A DNA stretch of 22,861 nt. Origin: Acidithiobacillus sulfuriphilus. GTDB lineage: Bacteria > Pseudomonadota > Gammaproteobacteria > Acidithiobacillales > Acidithiobacillaceae. The position numbers were made by a program, and so were the translations under genes. Shown here piece after piece: positions 1 through 8,179 of this stretch. The stretch lies in NCBI RefSeq assembly GCF_003721225.1, contig NZ_RIZI01000150.1, positions 1 through 22,861 of the forward strand. Reading direction: 5' to 3'. Under the pieces are notes generated by a model that was given only the letters and a program-made list of their open reading frames with translations, was not told where the DNA came from and did no database searches. How positions within the stretch are numbered: position 1 is the stretch's first letter; each line of letters starts with the position of its first letter.

Positions 1-1450
1 CGATGGCCCGCCGCAAAAATTCCTCCGGCGGATTATATACCGGCAGGATCACCGAAAAGCGGGGCGGGTTGACGAAGGACCGGATACGGTTGCGGATGGC
101 ATCCCGGTCGTCATCGGACAAGGTGTCGTAGCAACGCAGATACTCCCCATAGCCGTCGGCCGTCTCGTCCGATTCCGCCGATGCCTCGGCGGAAAGGAGG
201 GGCCGGCGATCCTCCTCCCCCCGAAGAATGCGCCATGCCCCCTCCGGGCGCCGGGTCAGCGGCAGCGGTCCGGCCGCCTGCGCGTCGCTTTCCAGGGAAA
301 AAGGCGTTTCCCGAACCCTGCCCCGCAACAACAGATCGAGGGCGCGGAAAGGCCGGGTGATGCGCCAGTAGCGACCGCGCCGCAGGCCCTCCATCCCCTC
401 CTGCAGCGACAGCGCCACCCGTTGCAGATGCTGGTTTTGGGCCTGCAGGCTGGCCACTCGCTCCTCCAGCACCGCCTTGGCCCGCGCCATCTCGATCCGC
501 TCGGCCTCCGCCACCCGCAGCCTGGACGCGGAGGGGATGACGGCCGTGCCGCCATCCTCCCATTGGGAGAGCCGCCGTTCCAGGACGCGGCCATGATAGA
601 GGATCTCCTCCATCCAGTTGAATAGCGGCGCCCAGCTCAACCACCGGCGCAGCAGCGCATCCCATTCCTCCCAGAATGCCGGGGGAGGGGGTCCGCCGAT
701 GCCGCAGGCCCGGCCTAGCAGGGCGCGCACCGCCTCCATGGGCTCCGGCAGCGGCATCTCCGCTGCCCCTTTCACCCGCCCCCGATGGTGGCGCAATTCC
801 GGGCGGACGGGCAGATCGGCGCCGGCATGTCCCACCAACCCCAAAAACCTCTCCACACGCGGCCCTTGCTCCGCCGGCTGATCCAGGAGCCGGTCGTAGT
901 CCACGAACAACGGGCCGAATTCCCGCCATGCCCCCAGGCCCACCAGGTTGTAATGGGTCCAGAGCAGGAGCCCGTGGGCCAGGGGAAAGCCGTCGCGCCG
1001 CTGCAGCGAGCGCGCCACCGCCAGCGGATCGCGCACCGCCGCCAAGACCCGCACCGGGCGTCCGCAGTTCCGCAGCAACGGCGACCAGAAGGGCGCCAAT
1101 ACCGTCATCCGCGGGTCCTTGACGGCAAAGCGCGGGTAACGCCCCAAGCGCTCGCCCAGCCAGTTTGCCGCCGCCGACCGCACATCCCGCAGCCCTTCCC
1201 CGGCAAAGGCATCGGGCAAGAGCGGGCGCGCGTCGTTCCAATGGCTGGCCAGGCGCTCCAGCGCCAGGTCATCCAGGCGGACCGCCTCCTGATCTTCGTA
1301 AAATCCTTCGGGATTATCCGCCGCGGCGGGCAGCACCGCGGCGCCAAAATCGTACCCCAGGCCGGCCCGCGCCATTTGCGCCAGGAGGCTGGTGCCGCTG
1401 CGATGCATGCCCAGCAGGACGAGCATCTCCTTGCCACCCGCGCCCGTCAT
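1..1450 (-). CDS. Sulfotransferase-like / coiled coil / GT2 glycosyltransferase fusion (C-terminus beyond window start)
   Basis: The frame is open from an ATG at 1450 to the window edge (483 codons), so the C-terminus is missing. The N-terminus reads LLGMHRSGTSLLAQM (about residues 12-26), a P-loop-like 5'-phosphosulfate-binding motif of the sulfotransferase family. A later VRDPLAVARSL matches the 3'-phosphate loop. A charged segment around residues 295-355 looks like a coiled coil and leads into YWRITRPFRAL, a phrase common in the linkers of large polysaccharide glycosyltransferases. The last visible residues, FSVILPVYNPPEEF, are the first strand of a GT2 (GT-A) glycosyltransferase domain. 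Its ATG overlaps the stop of the upstream GT4 gene as ATGA, which supports this start and translational coupling. Inferred role: building or sulfating a surface glycan. It could instead be a catalytically inactive sulfotransferase-like fold; the acceptor is unknown. Confidence 0.85.
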   Translation of the reverse strand, partial: MTGAGGKEMLVLLGMHRSGTSLLAQMARAGLGYDFGAAVLPAAADNPEGFYEDQEAVRLDDLALERLASHWNDARPLLPDAFAGEGLRDVRSAAANWLGERLGRYPRFAVKDPRMTVLAPFWSPLLRNCGRPVRVLAAVRDPLAVARSLQRRDGFPLAHGLLLWTHYNLVGLGAWREFGPLFVDYDRLLDQPAEQGPRVERFLGLVGHAGADLPVRPELRHHRGRVKGAAEMPLPEPMEAVRALLGRACGIGGPPPPAFWEEWDALLRRWLSWAPLFNWMEEILYHGRVLERRLSQWEDGGTAVIPSASRLRVAEAERIEMARAKAVLEERVASLQAQNQHLQRVALSLQEGMEGLRRGRYWRITRPFRALDLLLRGRVRETPFSLESDAQAAGPLPLTRRPEGAWRILRGEEDRRPLLSAEASAESDETADGYGEYLRCYDTLSDDDRDAIRNRIRSFVNPPRFSVILPVYNPPEEFLRRAI

Positions 1451-2436
1451 CCCGCCAGCTCCCGGAAAAGCCCGGCGTAGCCTTGGGCCGCCCGCTCCCA
1501 GGTGAACAGGGCCGCCCGCGCCCGGCCCCGCCGCGCCAGGTTGCGGCGCAGCCGGGGCTCATCCATGACCCGCCGCATGGCGTCGGCGATGTCCTGGGTA
1601 TCCTCCGGGTCCACCAGCAAGGCGGCGTCTCCCGCCGCCTCCCGGCAACCGCTGCCCGCGCTGGTGATCACCGGGCAGCCGCTCGCCATGGCCTCCAGCA
1701 AGGGCAGGCCGAAGGTCTCGCGCAGACTCGGCGCCACCAGCGCCAGGGCCTGCCGGTAGAGTTCCGCCAAGCGCTCCTGGGGGAGCCCCTCGCCCAGCAG
1801 GCGCACCCCCGGCGGCACCGGCCGATCCACCGGGTATCCCGGCAGCACGGCCAGCAGTTCCGGGCGCTTCGCCGCCAGCCGGGAATAGGCCGCAAGGACC
1901 CGTTCCGTATTCTTCACCGGCTGCCAGGCCGCCACATGCAAAAAGAAACGCGGTTGCCGAATCGGCAGGAGGCTCATCCGGAAGGACGGGCGGAACAGCC
2001 CGCCATCCACCCCATGCGCCACCACGCGCAGCCGCTGCGCGGCCACCCCGTATACCTGCCCCGCCTCCTCGGCCCCGAAATGGGAAGGGCTGACCACCCA
2101 CACCCGTTCCCGCAGTTCCGCCCAGTCCCGCAACAGCCCCGCGCGCACCGCATCGGCATCCGGGCCGTCCTCCCGCCCCGGTCGGACGAAGGGGCGCAGG
2201 CCGTGGATGGTCACCAGCACCGGCATCCGTCCCGCCGCCGCCCGCACGGCCGGCGCCGTCAGCCGCCATCCCGCCCCCGGTTCCCAAAGGACATCCGCCG
2301 CCGGCGGCGCCTCCTCCTCCCGGCAGGGCTGCATGACGATCCCCAGGCGTTCCAGGCGCGGCACCAGCGCCTCCACGAAAACCCGCAGACTAAAAGGATC
2401 CCGCTCGCGCCGGATCCAGGCGACCCGCAAGGACAT
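1447..2436 (-). CDS. GT4-family (group 1) glycosyltransferase
   Basis: This 329-residue protein has the GT-B layout of retaining group 1 glycosyltransferases. The N-terminal acceptor half ends near AHGVD (140-144). The donor half begins at FFLHVAAWQPVKNT (164-177), which carries the usual nucleotide-sugar-contacting lysine. The EX7E signature is present as E240-TFGLPLL-E248, followed by the AMASGCPVITS strand. It should transfer a sugar from an activated nucleotide donor in the cytoplasm; donor and acceptor cannot be read from the sequence. It starts 3 bases after the stop of the upstream TPR/GT41 gene, and its own stop overlaps the next start, so the three genes look like one operon. The N-terminal half is short for the family, but no frameshift is evident. 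Confidence 0.92.
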   Translation of the reverse strand: MSLRVAWIRRERDPFSLRVFVEALVPRLERLGIVMQPCREEEAPPAADVLWEPGAGWRLTAPAVRAAAGRMPVLVTIHGLRPFVRPGREDGPDADAVRAGLLRDWAELRERVWVVSPSHFGAEEAGQVYGVAAQRLRVVAHGVDGGLFRPSFRMSLLPIRQPRFFLHVAAWQPVKNTERVLAAYSRLAAKRPELLAVLPGYPVDRPVPPGVRLLGEGLPQERLAELYRQALALVAPSLRETFGLPLLEAMASGCPVITSAGSGCREAAGDAALLVDPEDTQDIADAMRRVMDEPRLRRNLARRGRARAALFTWERAAQGYAGLFRELAG

Positions 2437-2439
2437 GCT

Positions 2440-4572
2440 TCAGGCCGGCACGTTCAGGTCTTCCGCCGGAAGCCCGCCGGAATAGCGCGACCAGGCGCGC
2501 TCATAGCCCCACTCCAGGGCGCGGACGGTCGTGGTGGTATCGAACAGCGCGGCGCCATCGCGCAAACCCCGCACCCGTTCCTGCCAGGAGCGGCGCAGAC
2601 CGGCATCCTGGCCCAGGCGCAGCGCCATCTCCGCATAGGCGTCCCAGTCCGCCGTTACCCCTTCAGGGAAACCCAGCGCCCGCAGCGCGCTTTCCGCCAC
2701 CCGCCCGGCGAAGGTATCCCCCCGCGCGGTAAGCACCGGCACCCCCGCCCACAGGGCGTCCGTAGCCGTGGTGTGGGCGTTGTATAAGCGCGTGTCCAGA
2801 AAGAGATCGGCCAATTGCAGGCGCGTCAGGTGCGCCTCGCGGGGCAAGCGGCGGGCAAAGACCAGACGCTGGCCCTCCACCCCCCGGGCCTCGGCCTCGC
2901 GCTGCAGGTTGGCCTGCATCTCGCGGGTGGATTGCAGCAACCACAGCACGCTGCCCGGCGTTTCCCGCAGCACCCGGCACCAGCGGTCAAAGATATAAGG
3001 GTCGATCTTGTAGCTGTTGTTCATGGAGCAGAACACCATCCCCTGCTCCGGCAGGCCCTCGGCGCTGCGGCTCGGCGGCGCTCCCAGGGCCACCTCCCGG
3101 TGGCTGTTGATCTGGTAGCAATGGGGCAGGCGCAACAGCCGCTCCGAAAAGGCGTCCTCCTCCCCTTGGGGAGTGACCACCGCGTCGCCGATGAGGTAAT
3201 CCACATACTCGGCCCCGGAACTCCCCGGATAGCCCAGATAGTTGATCTGCACCGGCGCCGGGCGCCGGGCCAGCACGCCGATGCGGTTGTCGCGGGTATG
3301 CCCCATCAAGTCCACCAGAACCTGGATGCCATCGGCGGCGATGCGCTCCGCGATCTCCTTGTCCGGCAGGCGGAAACACTCCACGAAGTGCTCCACGCTG
3401 GACTGGATGATCTGGCGATGGGGGCTGAAGTCCTCCGCCGCCGTGCTGTAGAGGAAGACCTCCACCCGCTCGCGGTCATGGAGGCGGAACAGGTCGCGCA
3501 GCAGGTGCGCCGTGGGGTGCTCCTTGACGTCCGCGCTCAGATAACCCACCCGCAGACGCCCCCCGTTCAGGTTCTCGGCCCGCCAGATGGGCGACGGCAG
3601 GCCCAGGGCGGCGCCGGCGCTGATCCCCGCGTTCACCGCCCGCTGCTCCCGCGCCGACAGCGATGCGTAGAGCACGGTGAAGCCGCGCACCTGGGGCGCC
3701 TGCCCCGCCGCCAGCGCATCGCGCACATAGCCCACGAAATCCGCCTCCACCGCCTCCACGTCCTGCCAGTCGCAGGCCTGGCGCATGGCCTCGTAGAGCC
3801 CGTCCAGCACCTGCGGATGGCGCGGCGTGCGCCGCCAGGCCTCCCGGTAGGTCCGGATGGCGTCCTCGCGGCGATCCATGAGCGCCTGGCAGGAGGCGAG
3901 ATTCACCGCCACATCGCTGATCTGCGGGTGCGTCTGCAAGATCTGCTCGTAGCGCGCCGCCGCCAGATCCAGATGCCCCAGAGCGTGGAAGGTGGACGCC
4001 AGATTCAGGGCGAAGTCCACCCGCTCCGGCTGCAATACCGCCGCCAGTTGCAGCCACGGCAGCGCCCCCCCCAGGTCGCCCTGGCGGCGCAGGCACATGC
4101 CCAGGCCCGCCGCCGCCAGAGGGAATACCGGCCGCAGCGTCAGCGCCCGCCGGTAGGCCGCCTCCGCATCTCCGAAGCGCCCCTCCAGCATCAGCGCCTC
4201 GCCCAGATTGGAGTGGGCCTCGGCGTTCTGGGGCATCAGGCGCATGGCCGTCTCCAGATCCGCCACCCCCTCGGCGCCGCGCCCCAGGCCGCGCAGGATC
4301 TGCCCGCGGGTGTTGTGGTAGTACGACTGGTTGGGGTTGCGGGCCATGGCCTCCTCCACCAGCGGCAGCGCGTCCGCCGGTCGCCCGCGCTGATAGAGCA
4401 CCGCGCCCAGCAGGTGCAGGGCATCCCCATGACCGGGCGCCGCCTCCAGGATGCGCCGGTAGAGATCCTCCGCCTCGTCCAAGGCCCCCGTCCGATGCCG
4501 GGCGATGGCGTGCTGCAGGGCGGTTTCCAGGGGAATCTGCTGGGGAACGGGATTAGCGCTGCTCATAGTCAT
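2440..4572 (-). CDS. TPR / GT41 (SPINDLY, O-GlcNAc transferase-like) protein glycosyltransferase
   Basis: The protein has 710 residues. Residues 15-255 form about seven tetratricopeptide repeats (for example AEAHSNLGEALMLEGRFGDA). Residues 338-690 form a GT41-type GT-B catalytic region. Landmarks shared with human OGT are visible: LRVGYLSADVKEHPTAHL with the active-site-region His352, NNSYKIDP with Lys522 at the place of the UDP-contacting lysine, SVLWLL, and DTRLYNAHTT followed by ALWAGVPVLT (593-615). The family moves a sugar from a nucleotide donor onto protein Ser/Thr, or onto Asn in the HMW1C branch, in the cytoplasm. The exact donor and target here are unknown. The first ATG is chosen because AAGGA lies 6 bases upstream; a second ATG follows two codons later. 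It is the first gene of the minus-strand operon and has a TATAAT box just upstream. Confidence 0.93.
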   Translation of the reverse strand: MTMSSANPVPQQIPLETALQHAIARHRTGALDEAEDLYRRILEAAPGHGDALHLLGAVLYQRGRPADALPLVEEAMARNPNQSYYHNTRGQILRGLGRGAEGVADLETAMRLMPQNAEAHSNLGEALMLEGRFGDAEAAYRRALTLRPVFPLAAAGLGMCLRRQGDLGGALPWLQLAAVLQPERVDFALNLASTFHALGHLDLAAARYEQILQTHPQISDVAVNLASCQALMDRREDAIRTYREAWRRTPRHPQVLDGLYEAMRQACDWQDVEAVEADFVGYVRDALAAGQAPQVRGFTVLYASLSAREQRAVNAGISAGAALGLPSPIWRAENLNGGRLRVGYLSADVKEHPTAHLLRDLFRLHDRERVEVFLYSTAAEDFSPHRQIIQSSVEHFVECFRLPDKEIAERIAADGIQVLVDLMGHTRDNRIGVLARRPAPVQINYLGYPGSSGAEYVDYLIGDAVVTPQGEEDAFSERLLRLPHCYQINSHREVALGAPPSRSAEGLPEQGMVFCSMNNSYKIDPYIFDRWCRVLRETPGSVLWLLQSTREMQANLQREAEARGVEGQRLVFARRLPREAHLTRLQLADLFLDTRLYNAHTTATDALWAGVPVLTARGDTFAGRVAESALRALGFPEGVTADWDAYAEMALRLGQDAGLRRSWQERVRGLRDGAALFDTTTTVRALEWGYERAWSRYSGGLPAEDLNVPA

Positions 4573-4843
4573 CCTTTTTCCTTCTCTATTTAAGATTATA
4601 AGAGAATCGTGATAATAAAATTAGAGGATCATGAAACAAAGTCTTGCACAGCCCCGGCACGCCTGACAAGTTGTCCGGCAAGCGTATCTCCACCGCGCCA
4701 TGGCCCATCGTTAAGCGAATTCAGCAAAAAAGACAATGCGTAAGGCGCGGTAACTCCCATTTTCCACCGGCGGCGGGCCCCTTGGGGAGAAAGGCTCCGA
4801 TTCCCGGGCGCGCGATGGCGGCACCGCCTCCATCCGCAACAAC
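4573..4843. other. Intergenic region between DUF3617-like gene and GT operon
   Basis: Apart from the AT-rich promoter-like segment next to 4572, nothing recognisable is seen here. A plus-strand open frame crosses it, but it continues antisense through the DUF3617-like gene, has no family signature and is not called. Confidence 0.5.
4595..4600 (-). promoter_or_regulatory. Putative -10 box (TATAAT) of the glycosyltransferase operon
   Basis: On the minus strand an exact TATAAT sits about 22 bases before the ATG at 4572, inside a short AT-rich stretch (roughly 4573-4625) that stands out from the GC-rich surroundings. No convincing -35 hexamer lies 16-18 bases further upstream; the sequence there is AT-rich. 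The implied transcript would have a leader of about 15 bases containing the Shine-Dalgarno sequence. Inferred from position and sequence only. Confidence 0.45.
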
Positions 4844-5281
4844 CTATTTCTTCCCGCAATCCGGCGCCGTCCACCGCCCCTTCATCACCATCGTCGTCGT
4901 GCTTGCCGGCCCCTGGTCGGGGGTCTCCACCATGCGCCAATGCGCCAGAAAGGAGCGCGCCGTGCTTTGCGTCCAGCCTTTTTGCGCGACCTGGGCATGG
5001 GGCATGGTGCAACGGATGGACCACGCCTCGCGGCCGGCCCCCAGGGCATGATGAGCCGTCAGGCAAAGCTGGTGATGCTGCGGCAGAAAGGCGTTTTCGG
5101 CGGGTTCGTGGGGCGCGATGCACAGCGTGACGCGGCGCCGCACCGGCTCGTTCACGTTCGCGCCGGGCACCCGGATATGGCCCGTCACGGTCATCTGCCA
5201 GAGGCCGGGCGCCATCCCGGCGGCCAGGGCGGAAGGAATGCAGAAAACGGCGGCCAGCAGCGGAATCAGGACTCTGCGCAT
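4844..5281 (-). CDS. Small exported DUF3617-like protein
   Basis: This 145-residue protein begins with a signal peptide (MRRVLIPLLAAVFCIPSALA, cleavage likely after residue 20). The mature part opens with PGLWQMTVTG (25-34), which resembles the 'pGlWe' opening of DUF3617 proteins. It has four cysteines (54, 73, 91, 142) that could form disulfides in the periplasm. The ATG at 5281 is chosen over longer in-frame starts because AGGAG lies 7 bases upstream and a signal peptide follows at once. The function of DUF3617 proteins is unknown. It is separated from the upstream glycosyltransferase operon by about 270 bases and is divergent from the adhesin-like gene, so it is probably transcribed alone. 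The family assignment rests on a short motif plus cysteine spacing. Confidence 0.75.
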   Translation of the reverse strand: MRRVLIPLLAAVFCIPSALAAGMAPGLWQMTVTGHIRVPGANVNEPVRRRVTLCIAPHEPAENAFLPQHHQLCLTAHHALGAGREAWSIRCTMPHAQVAQKGWTQSTARSFLAHWRMVETPDQGPASTTTMVMKGRWTAPDCGKK

Positions 5282-5460
5282 GGGATTTCTCCTTTTATGG
5301 TTGCGAAAGCCGATGATGGCCATCCGTCCATCCCTATGCAATACCCGGCCCATGCGTCGGCCGGCACCACACCCGGAGACCAGGATCTCCCATGGCCCCA
5401 TGGTCGGGCATCTCCGCATTCCGCAATGCGTCGGCGAACGGGCGGATCACCCGTTATTTG

Positions 5461-5489
5461 TTGCACGAATCCCAATCCAGGGCTAAACT
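5461..5489 (+). promoter_or_regulatory. Putative sigma70-like promoter of the adhesin-like gene
   Basis: TTGCAC (5461-5466) and TAAACT (5484-5489) are separated by exactly 17 bases, upstream of the adhesin-like start at 5552. Matches to consensus are partial (3/6 and 4/6), so this is a plausible promoter, not a secure one. The leader would be about 55 bases. Confidence 0.35.
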
Positions 5490-5551
5490 CACGATGAAAC
5501 GCTGATGCAACATCTGCGTTTTCCCTTCACCACATGATGGAGAACCGTAAC

Positions 5552-7966
5552 ATGCACATCAAAAGCAAACGTCGCCTGAATACCATCGCGGTATCCGTGG
5601 CCCTGGCCCTCTCGGCCCCCGCCGCCTTCGCCCTGCCCACCATCGCCCCCACCCAGTTGCCCGGCAACGGCGCCGTCGCCTACGGCACCGCATCGGCATC
5701 GATCAACGCCAACACCAACACCGGCACCGTGACCGTCGCCTCCGGCGCCACCGTCATCGACTGGGGCGTGAGCACCGGCGCCACCCTCTTCTCCGGCAGC
5801 ACCACCCCCGGCTTCAACATCGGCGCCTCGGCCGCGGTGATCTTCAACAACAGCAGCGCCGGCGCCGCCCAGGTGCTGAACGTGGACGTGACCGGCAACC
5901 CCACCCAGATCTACGGCGCCCTGTCGGCCACGGCGGCCCTGACCGGCTCCGGCTATAGCCCGCAGATCTTCGTGGCCAACGCCAACGGCATCGTCGTCGG
6001 CAACGGCGCCACCATCACGGTGCACCAGGGTCTGGGTCTCATCAATGCCGACCTCAGCGGCAGCGCCGCGCAGTCCCTGGCCACCATAGGCGTCCTGCCC
6101 CTCTCCTTCCAGGGCGCCACGGGCGGCGTGAGCATCTCCGCCGGGGCCGACCTGCACGGCATCGGCCACTTCCTGCTGGTGGCCGGCGCGGGCACGGTCA
6201 ACATCGCCGGCAACGTCGGCACCACCGCCACCGAGCCCAATGTCCCCTTGTACATCGACGGCGGCGTGGGCGGCTATGCCACCCCCACCGGCTTCGTTCA
6301 GCGTGACACCGGCACCACCAGCAACTACGATAGTAGCTTCGTGTATCAGGCGGCCCCCACCACGGTCAACCTGAACCTGGGCACCACCCAGTCGGCCTAT
6401 AACCTGGTCAGTGGTTCCATGATCGGCGTGAACGGCGACCTCAACGTCTCCGGCAACATCGCCAACATCGCCCAAAGCGAAATCTCCTGGGCCGGCACCT
6501 TCACCAACACCGGCATCCTGCAGAGCGGAACCCAGAGCGGCGTGTCCCTTGCGCCGTACACCGGTCATACCTACCTGACCAGTTACAACGGGATTTACAA
6601 CAACACCACCATGGCCGCCCAGGGCGGCTTTGTGAACGCCTCCGGCGCCATCCTGAACGCCGGCTACTACCTGTCGTTCACCGGCGCCTCCTTCGACAAC
6701 GAGGGCACCATCAACCTCGGCGGGGCCACCTATAACGAGATGTACATCAACGCCACCCAAGGCAACATCACCCTGGGCGGGACCATCAGCCTGATCAACA
6801 CCGGCACCACGGGGTCGCCCAACCATCCTTACCTGGGCTACGTTGATCTGTATGCCGACAGCATCGTCGGCCAGACCGTCAACATCAATACCGCGCTGAA
6901 CAATGTAACTAACGACGTCTACGTCTCCGCCACCAACCTCAACGTCAACGCCCCGGTGTCGGTGAGTTCCAGCGGCTCTAGCTTTTACTTCGAGCCCATG
7001 GGCAGCAAGAACACCTCCGCCGCCCCGGTCATGAACAGCATGAACGTCTCCAGCACCGGCTCCATTTCCGCCGGGGATGTGTATATCGGCACCACGAATA
7101 ACGGCTACCAATCCGTCACCAACCTGACCGTCAACGGCAGCATCGCCGCCACCGGTTCCGGCGGAAAGGTATCCCTGGGATACGGATACGAAAGCACCTA
7201 CGGCTATTTTAGCGCCATCAACAACGTCTCCGGCGCGGGCTTCATCTCCGGCGACAACATCGACTTTGCCAACCTCATCGGCTCGGTCAACAACATCACC
7301 GGCGGCCAGATCCTCAGCAACGGCTTCCAGCTCAAGGCCGGACCCAGCGGCGGCAGCAACATTTCCGTGAGCATGGTCGGCAATCATCCCCAGGGCTTCA
7401 ACGTCAAGGTGGCGGGCAACGTCGTCCTCGACAGCGGCAGCACCTCGGCCACCAGCGAGACCGGCAACGGCTTCCAGGTCACGCCGCCCGCCAACCTCAA
7501 CAGCCGCCTGGTCGTCCAGGCCACCGGCAACATGCTGGTGAATGCGGGTACCACAGGAATGAGCGATGGCGAGTTCCAGGTCCCCGGCCTGGTCTACCTG
7601 CTGGCCAACCAGTCCCTGACGGTGAACACCACCATCGACAACGCCTACACCACCAACGCCCCCGTGGGCTACGGCGTGTGGCTGCTCAGCCCGGTGATCA
7701 ACGACCTGTATCCGATCTTCACCAACGGCAACAGCGGCGTGAACTTCATGAACACCAACTACGGCTACGCCAGCAGCATCAACGGCGCCAACCCGGCGTT
7801 GATGGCCACGGAGAACCTCATCAACACGGTTCCCACCGGCCAGAACTTCCCGGCGCCCACGGTGTACTTCAACACCACGGGCTCCGGCAGCGGCACCGTC
7901 CTGCCGTACTTCGTCAACGGCAAGGGCTACCTGCAGGAAATGCAGACCTTCCTGACCATGCCGTAA
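5552..7966 (+). CDS. Exported adhesin-like protein with filamentous-haemagglutinin-type N-terminus (paralogue 1)
   Basis: The ATG at 5552 is preferred over two slightly earlier ATGs because GGAGA lies 8 bases upstream and a classic signal peptide starts there (MHIKSKRR, hydrophobic core, SAPAAFA; cleavage near residue 27). The 804-residue product is rich in Asn, Ser, Thr, Gly and Ala, poor in Lys and Cys, and made of irregular beta-helix-like repeats. Residues 87-155 carry the signature order of the haemagglutinin-activity (TPS) domain: GFNIG, NPTQIYGAL (116-124), then VANANGIVVGNGA (141-153), in the place of the usual NPNGI motif. The C-terminus shares landmarks with the two proteins at the right end of the window: LVYL, a TNGNSGVNF block, PTVYF and terminal QTFL. 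At least fifteen NX(S/T) sequons are visible. Likely surface-exposed or secreted. It is much shorter than typical two-partner-secretion adhesins, and no TpsB transporter is in view. Confidence 0.88.
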   Translation: MHIKSKRRLNTIAVSVALALSAPAAFALPTIAPTQLPGNGAVAYGTASASINANTNTGTVTVASGATVIDWGVSTGATLFSGSTTPGFNIGASAAVIFNNSSAGAAQVLNVDVTGNPTQIYGALSATAALTGSGYSPQIFVANANGIVVGNGATITVHQGLGLINADLSGSAAQSLATIGVLPLSFQGATGGVSISAGADLHGIGHFLLVAGAGTVNIAGNVGTTATEPNVPLYIDGGVGGYATPTGFVQRDTGTTSNYDSSFVYQAAPTTVNLNLGTTQSAYNLVSGSMIGVNGDLNVSGNIANIAQSEISWAGTFTNTGILQSGTQSGVSLAPYTGHTYLTSYNGIYNNTTMAAQGGFVNASGAILNAGYYLSFTGASFDNEGTINLGGATYNEMYINATQGNITLGGTISLINTGTTGSPNHPYLGYVDLYADSIVGQTVNINTALNNVTNDVYVSATNLNVNAPVSVSSSGSSFYFEPMGSKNTSAAPVMNSMNVSSTGSISAGDVYIGTTNNGYQSVTNLTVNGSIAATGSGGKVSLGYGYESTYGYFSAINNVSGAGFISGDNIDFANLIGSVNNITGGQILSNGFQLKAGPSGGSNISVSMVGNHPQGFNVKVAGNVVLDSGSTSATSETGNGFQVTPPANLNSRLVVQATGNMLVNAGTTGMSDGEFQVPGLVYLLANQSLTVNTTIDNAYTTNAPVGYGVWLLSPVINDLYPIFTNGNSGVNFMNTNYGYASSINGANPALMATENLINTVPTGQNFPAPTVYFNTTGSGSGTVLPYFVNGKGYLQEMQTFLTMP

Positions 7967-8001
7967 GCGCTTTATCAGCGGTAGTTGTATCGAGCAAGAG
8001 G

Positions 8002-8028
8002 GGGGCCGGGAAACCGGCCCCTTTTTTT
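8002..8028 (+). terminator. Rho-independent terminator after adhesin-like gene
   Basis: An 8-bp perfect stem (GGGGCCGG / CCGGCCCC) with a GAAA loop is followed by seven T. It starts 36 bases after the stop codon at 7966, so transcription of the adhesin-like gene should end before the next TPR/GT41 gene. Confidence 0.93.
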
Positions 8029-8179
8029 GTTCGGGAATCCGCCGCCGTCATCCAGGAATGAAATCCCCATCCGGCCACCCAAGCATGGTGGGTTGCAATC
8101 AAAAAGGCTGCTATGCTGGATCGCGCGGGCCATGCGCCGTTGCCCGAATAGCCGATCACCATGCGCTTGAGAACCCCTT

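Noticed and set aside
111..1241. 376-codon minus-strand open frame
   Set aside because: Low-complexity Gly/Ala/Arg translation in another frame of the sulfotransferase-GT2 gene, which has clear motifs.
1165..4593. Long plus-strand open frames (540 and 592 codons)
   Set aside because: Antisense to the GT4 and TPR/GT41 genes; Arg/Pro/His-rich with no family motifs, as expected opposite GC-rich genes.
5489..7387. 632-codon minus-strand open frame, Gly/Val/Asp-rich
   Set aside because: Mirror frame of the repetitive adhesin-like gene; no signal peptide, no Shine-Dalgarno and repetitive only because the sense gene is.
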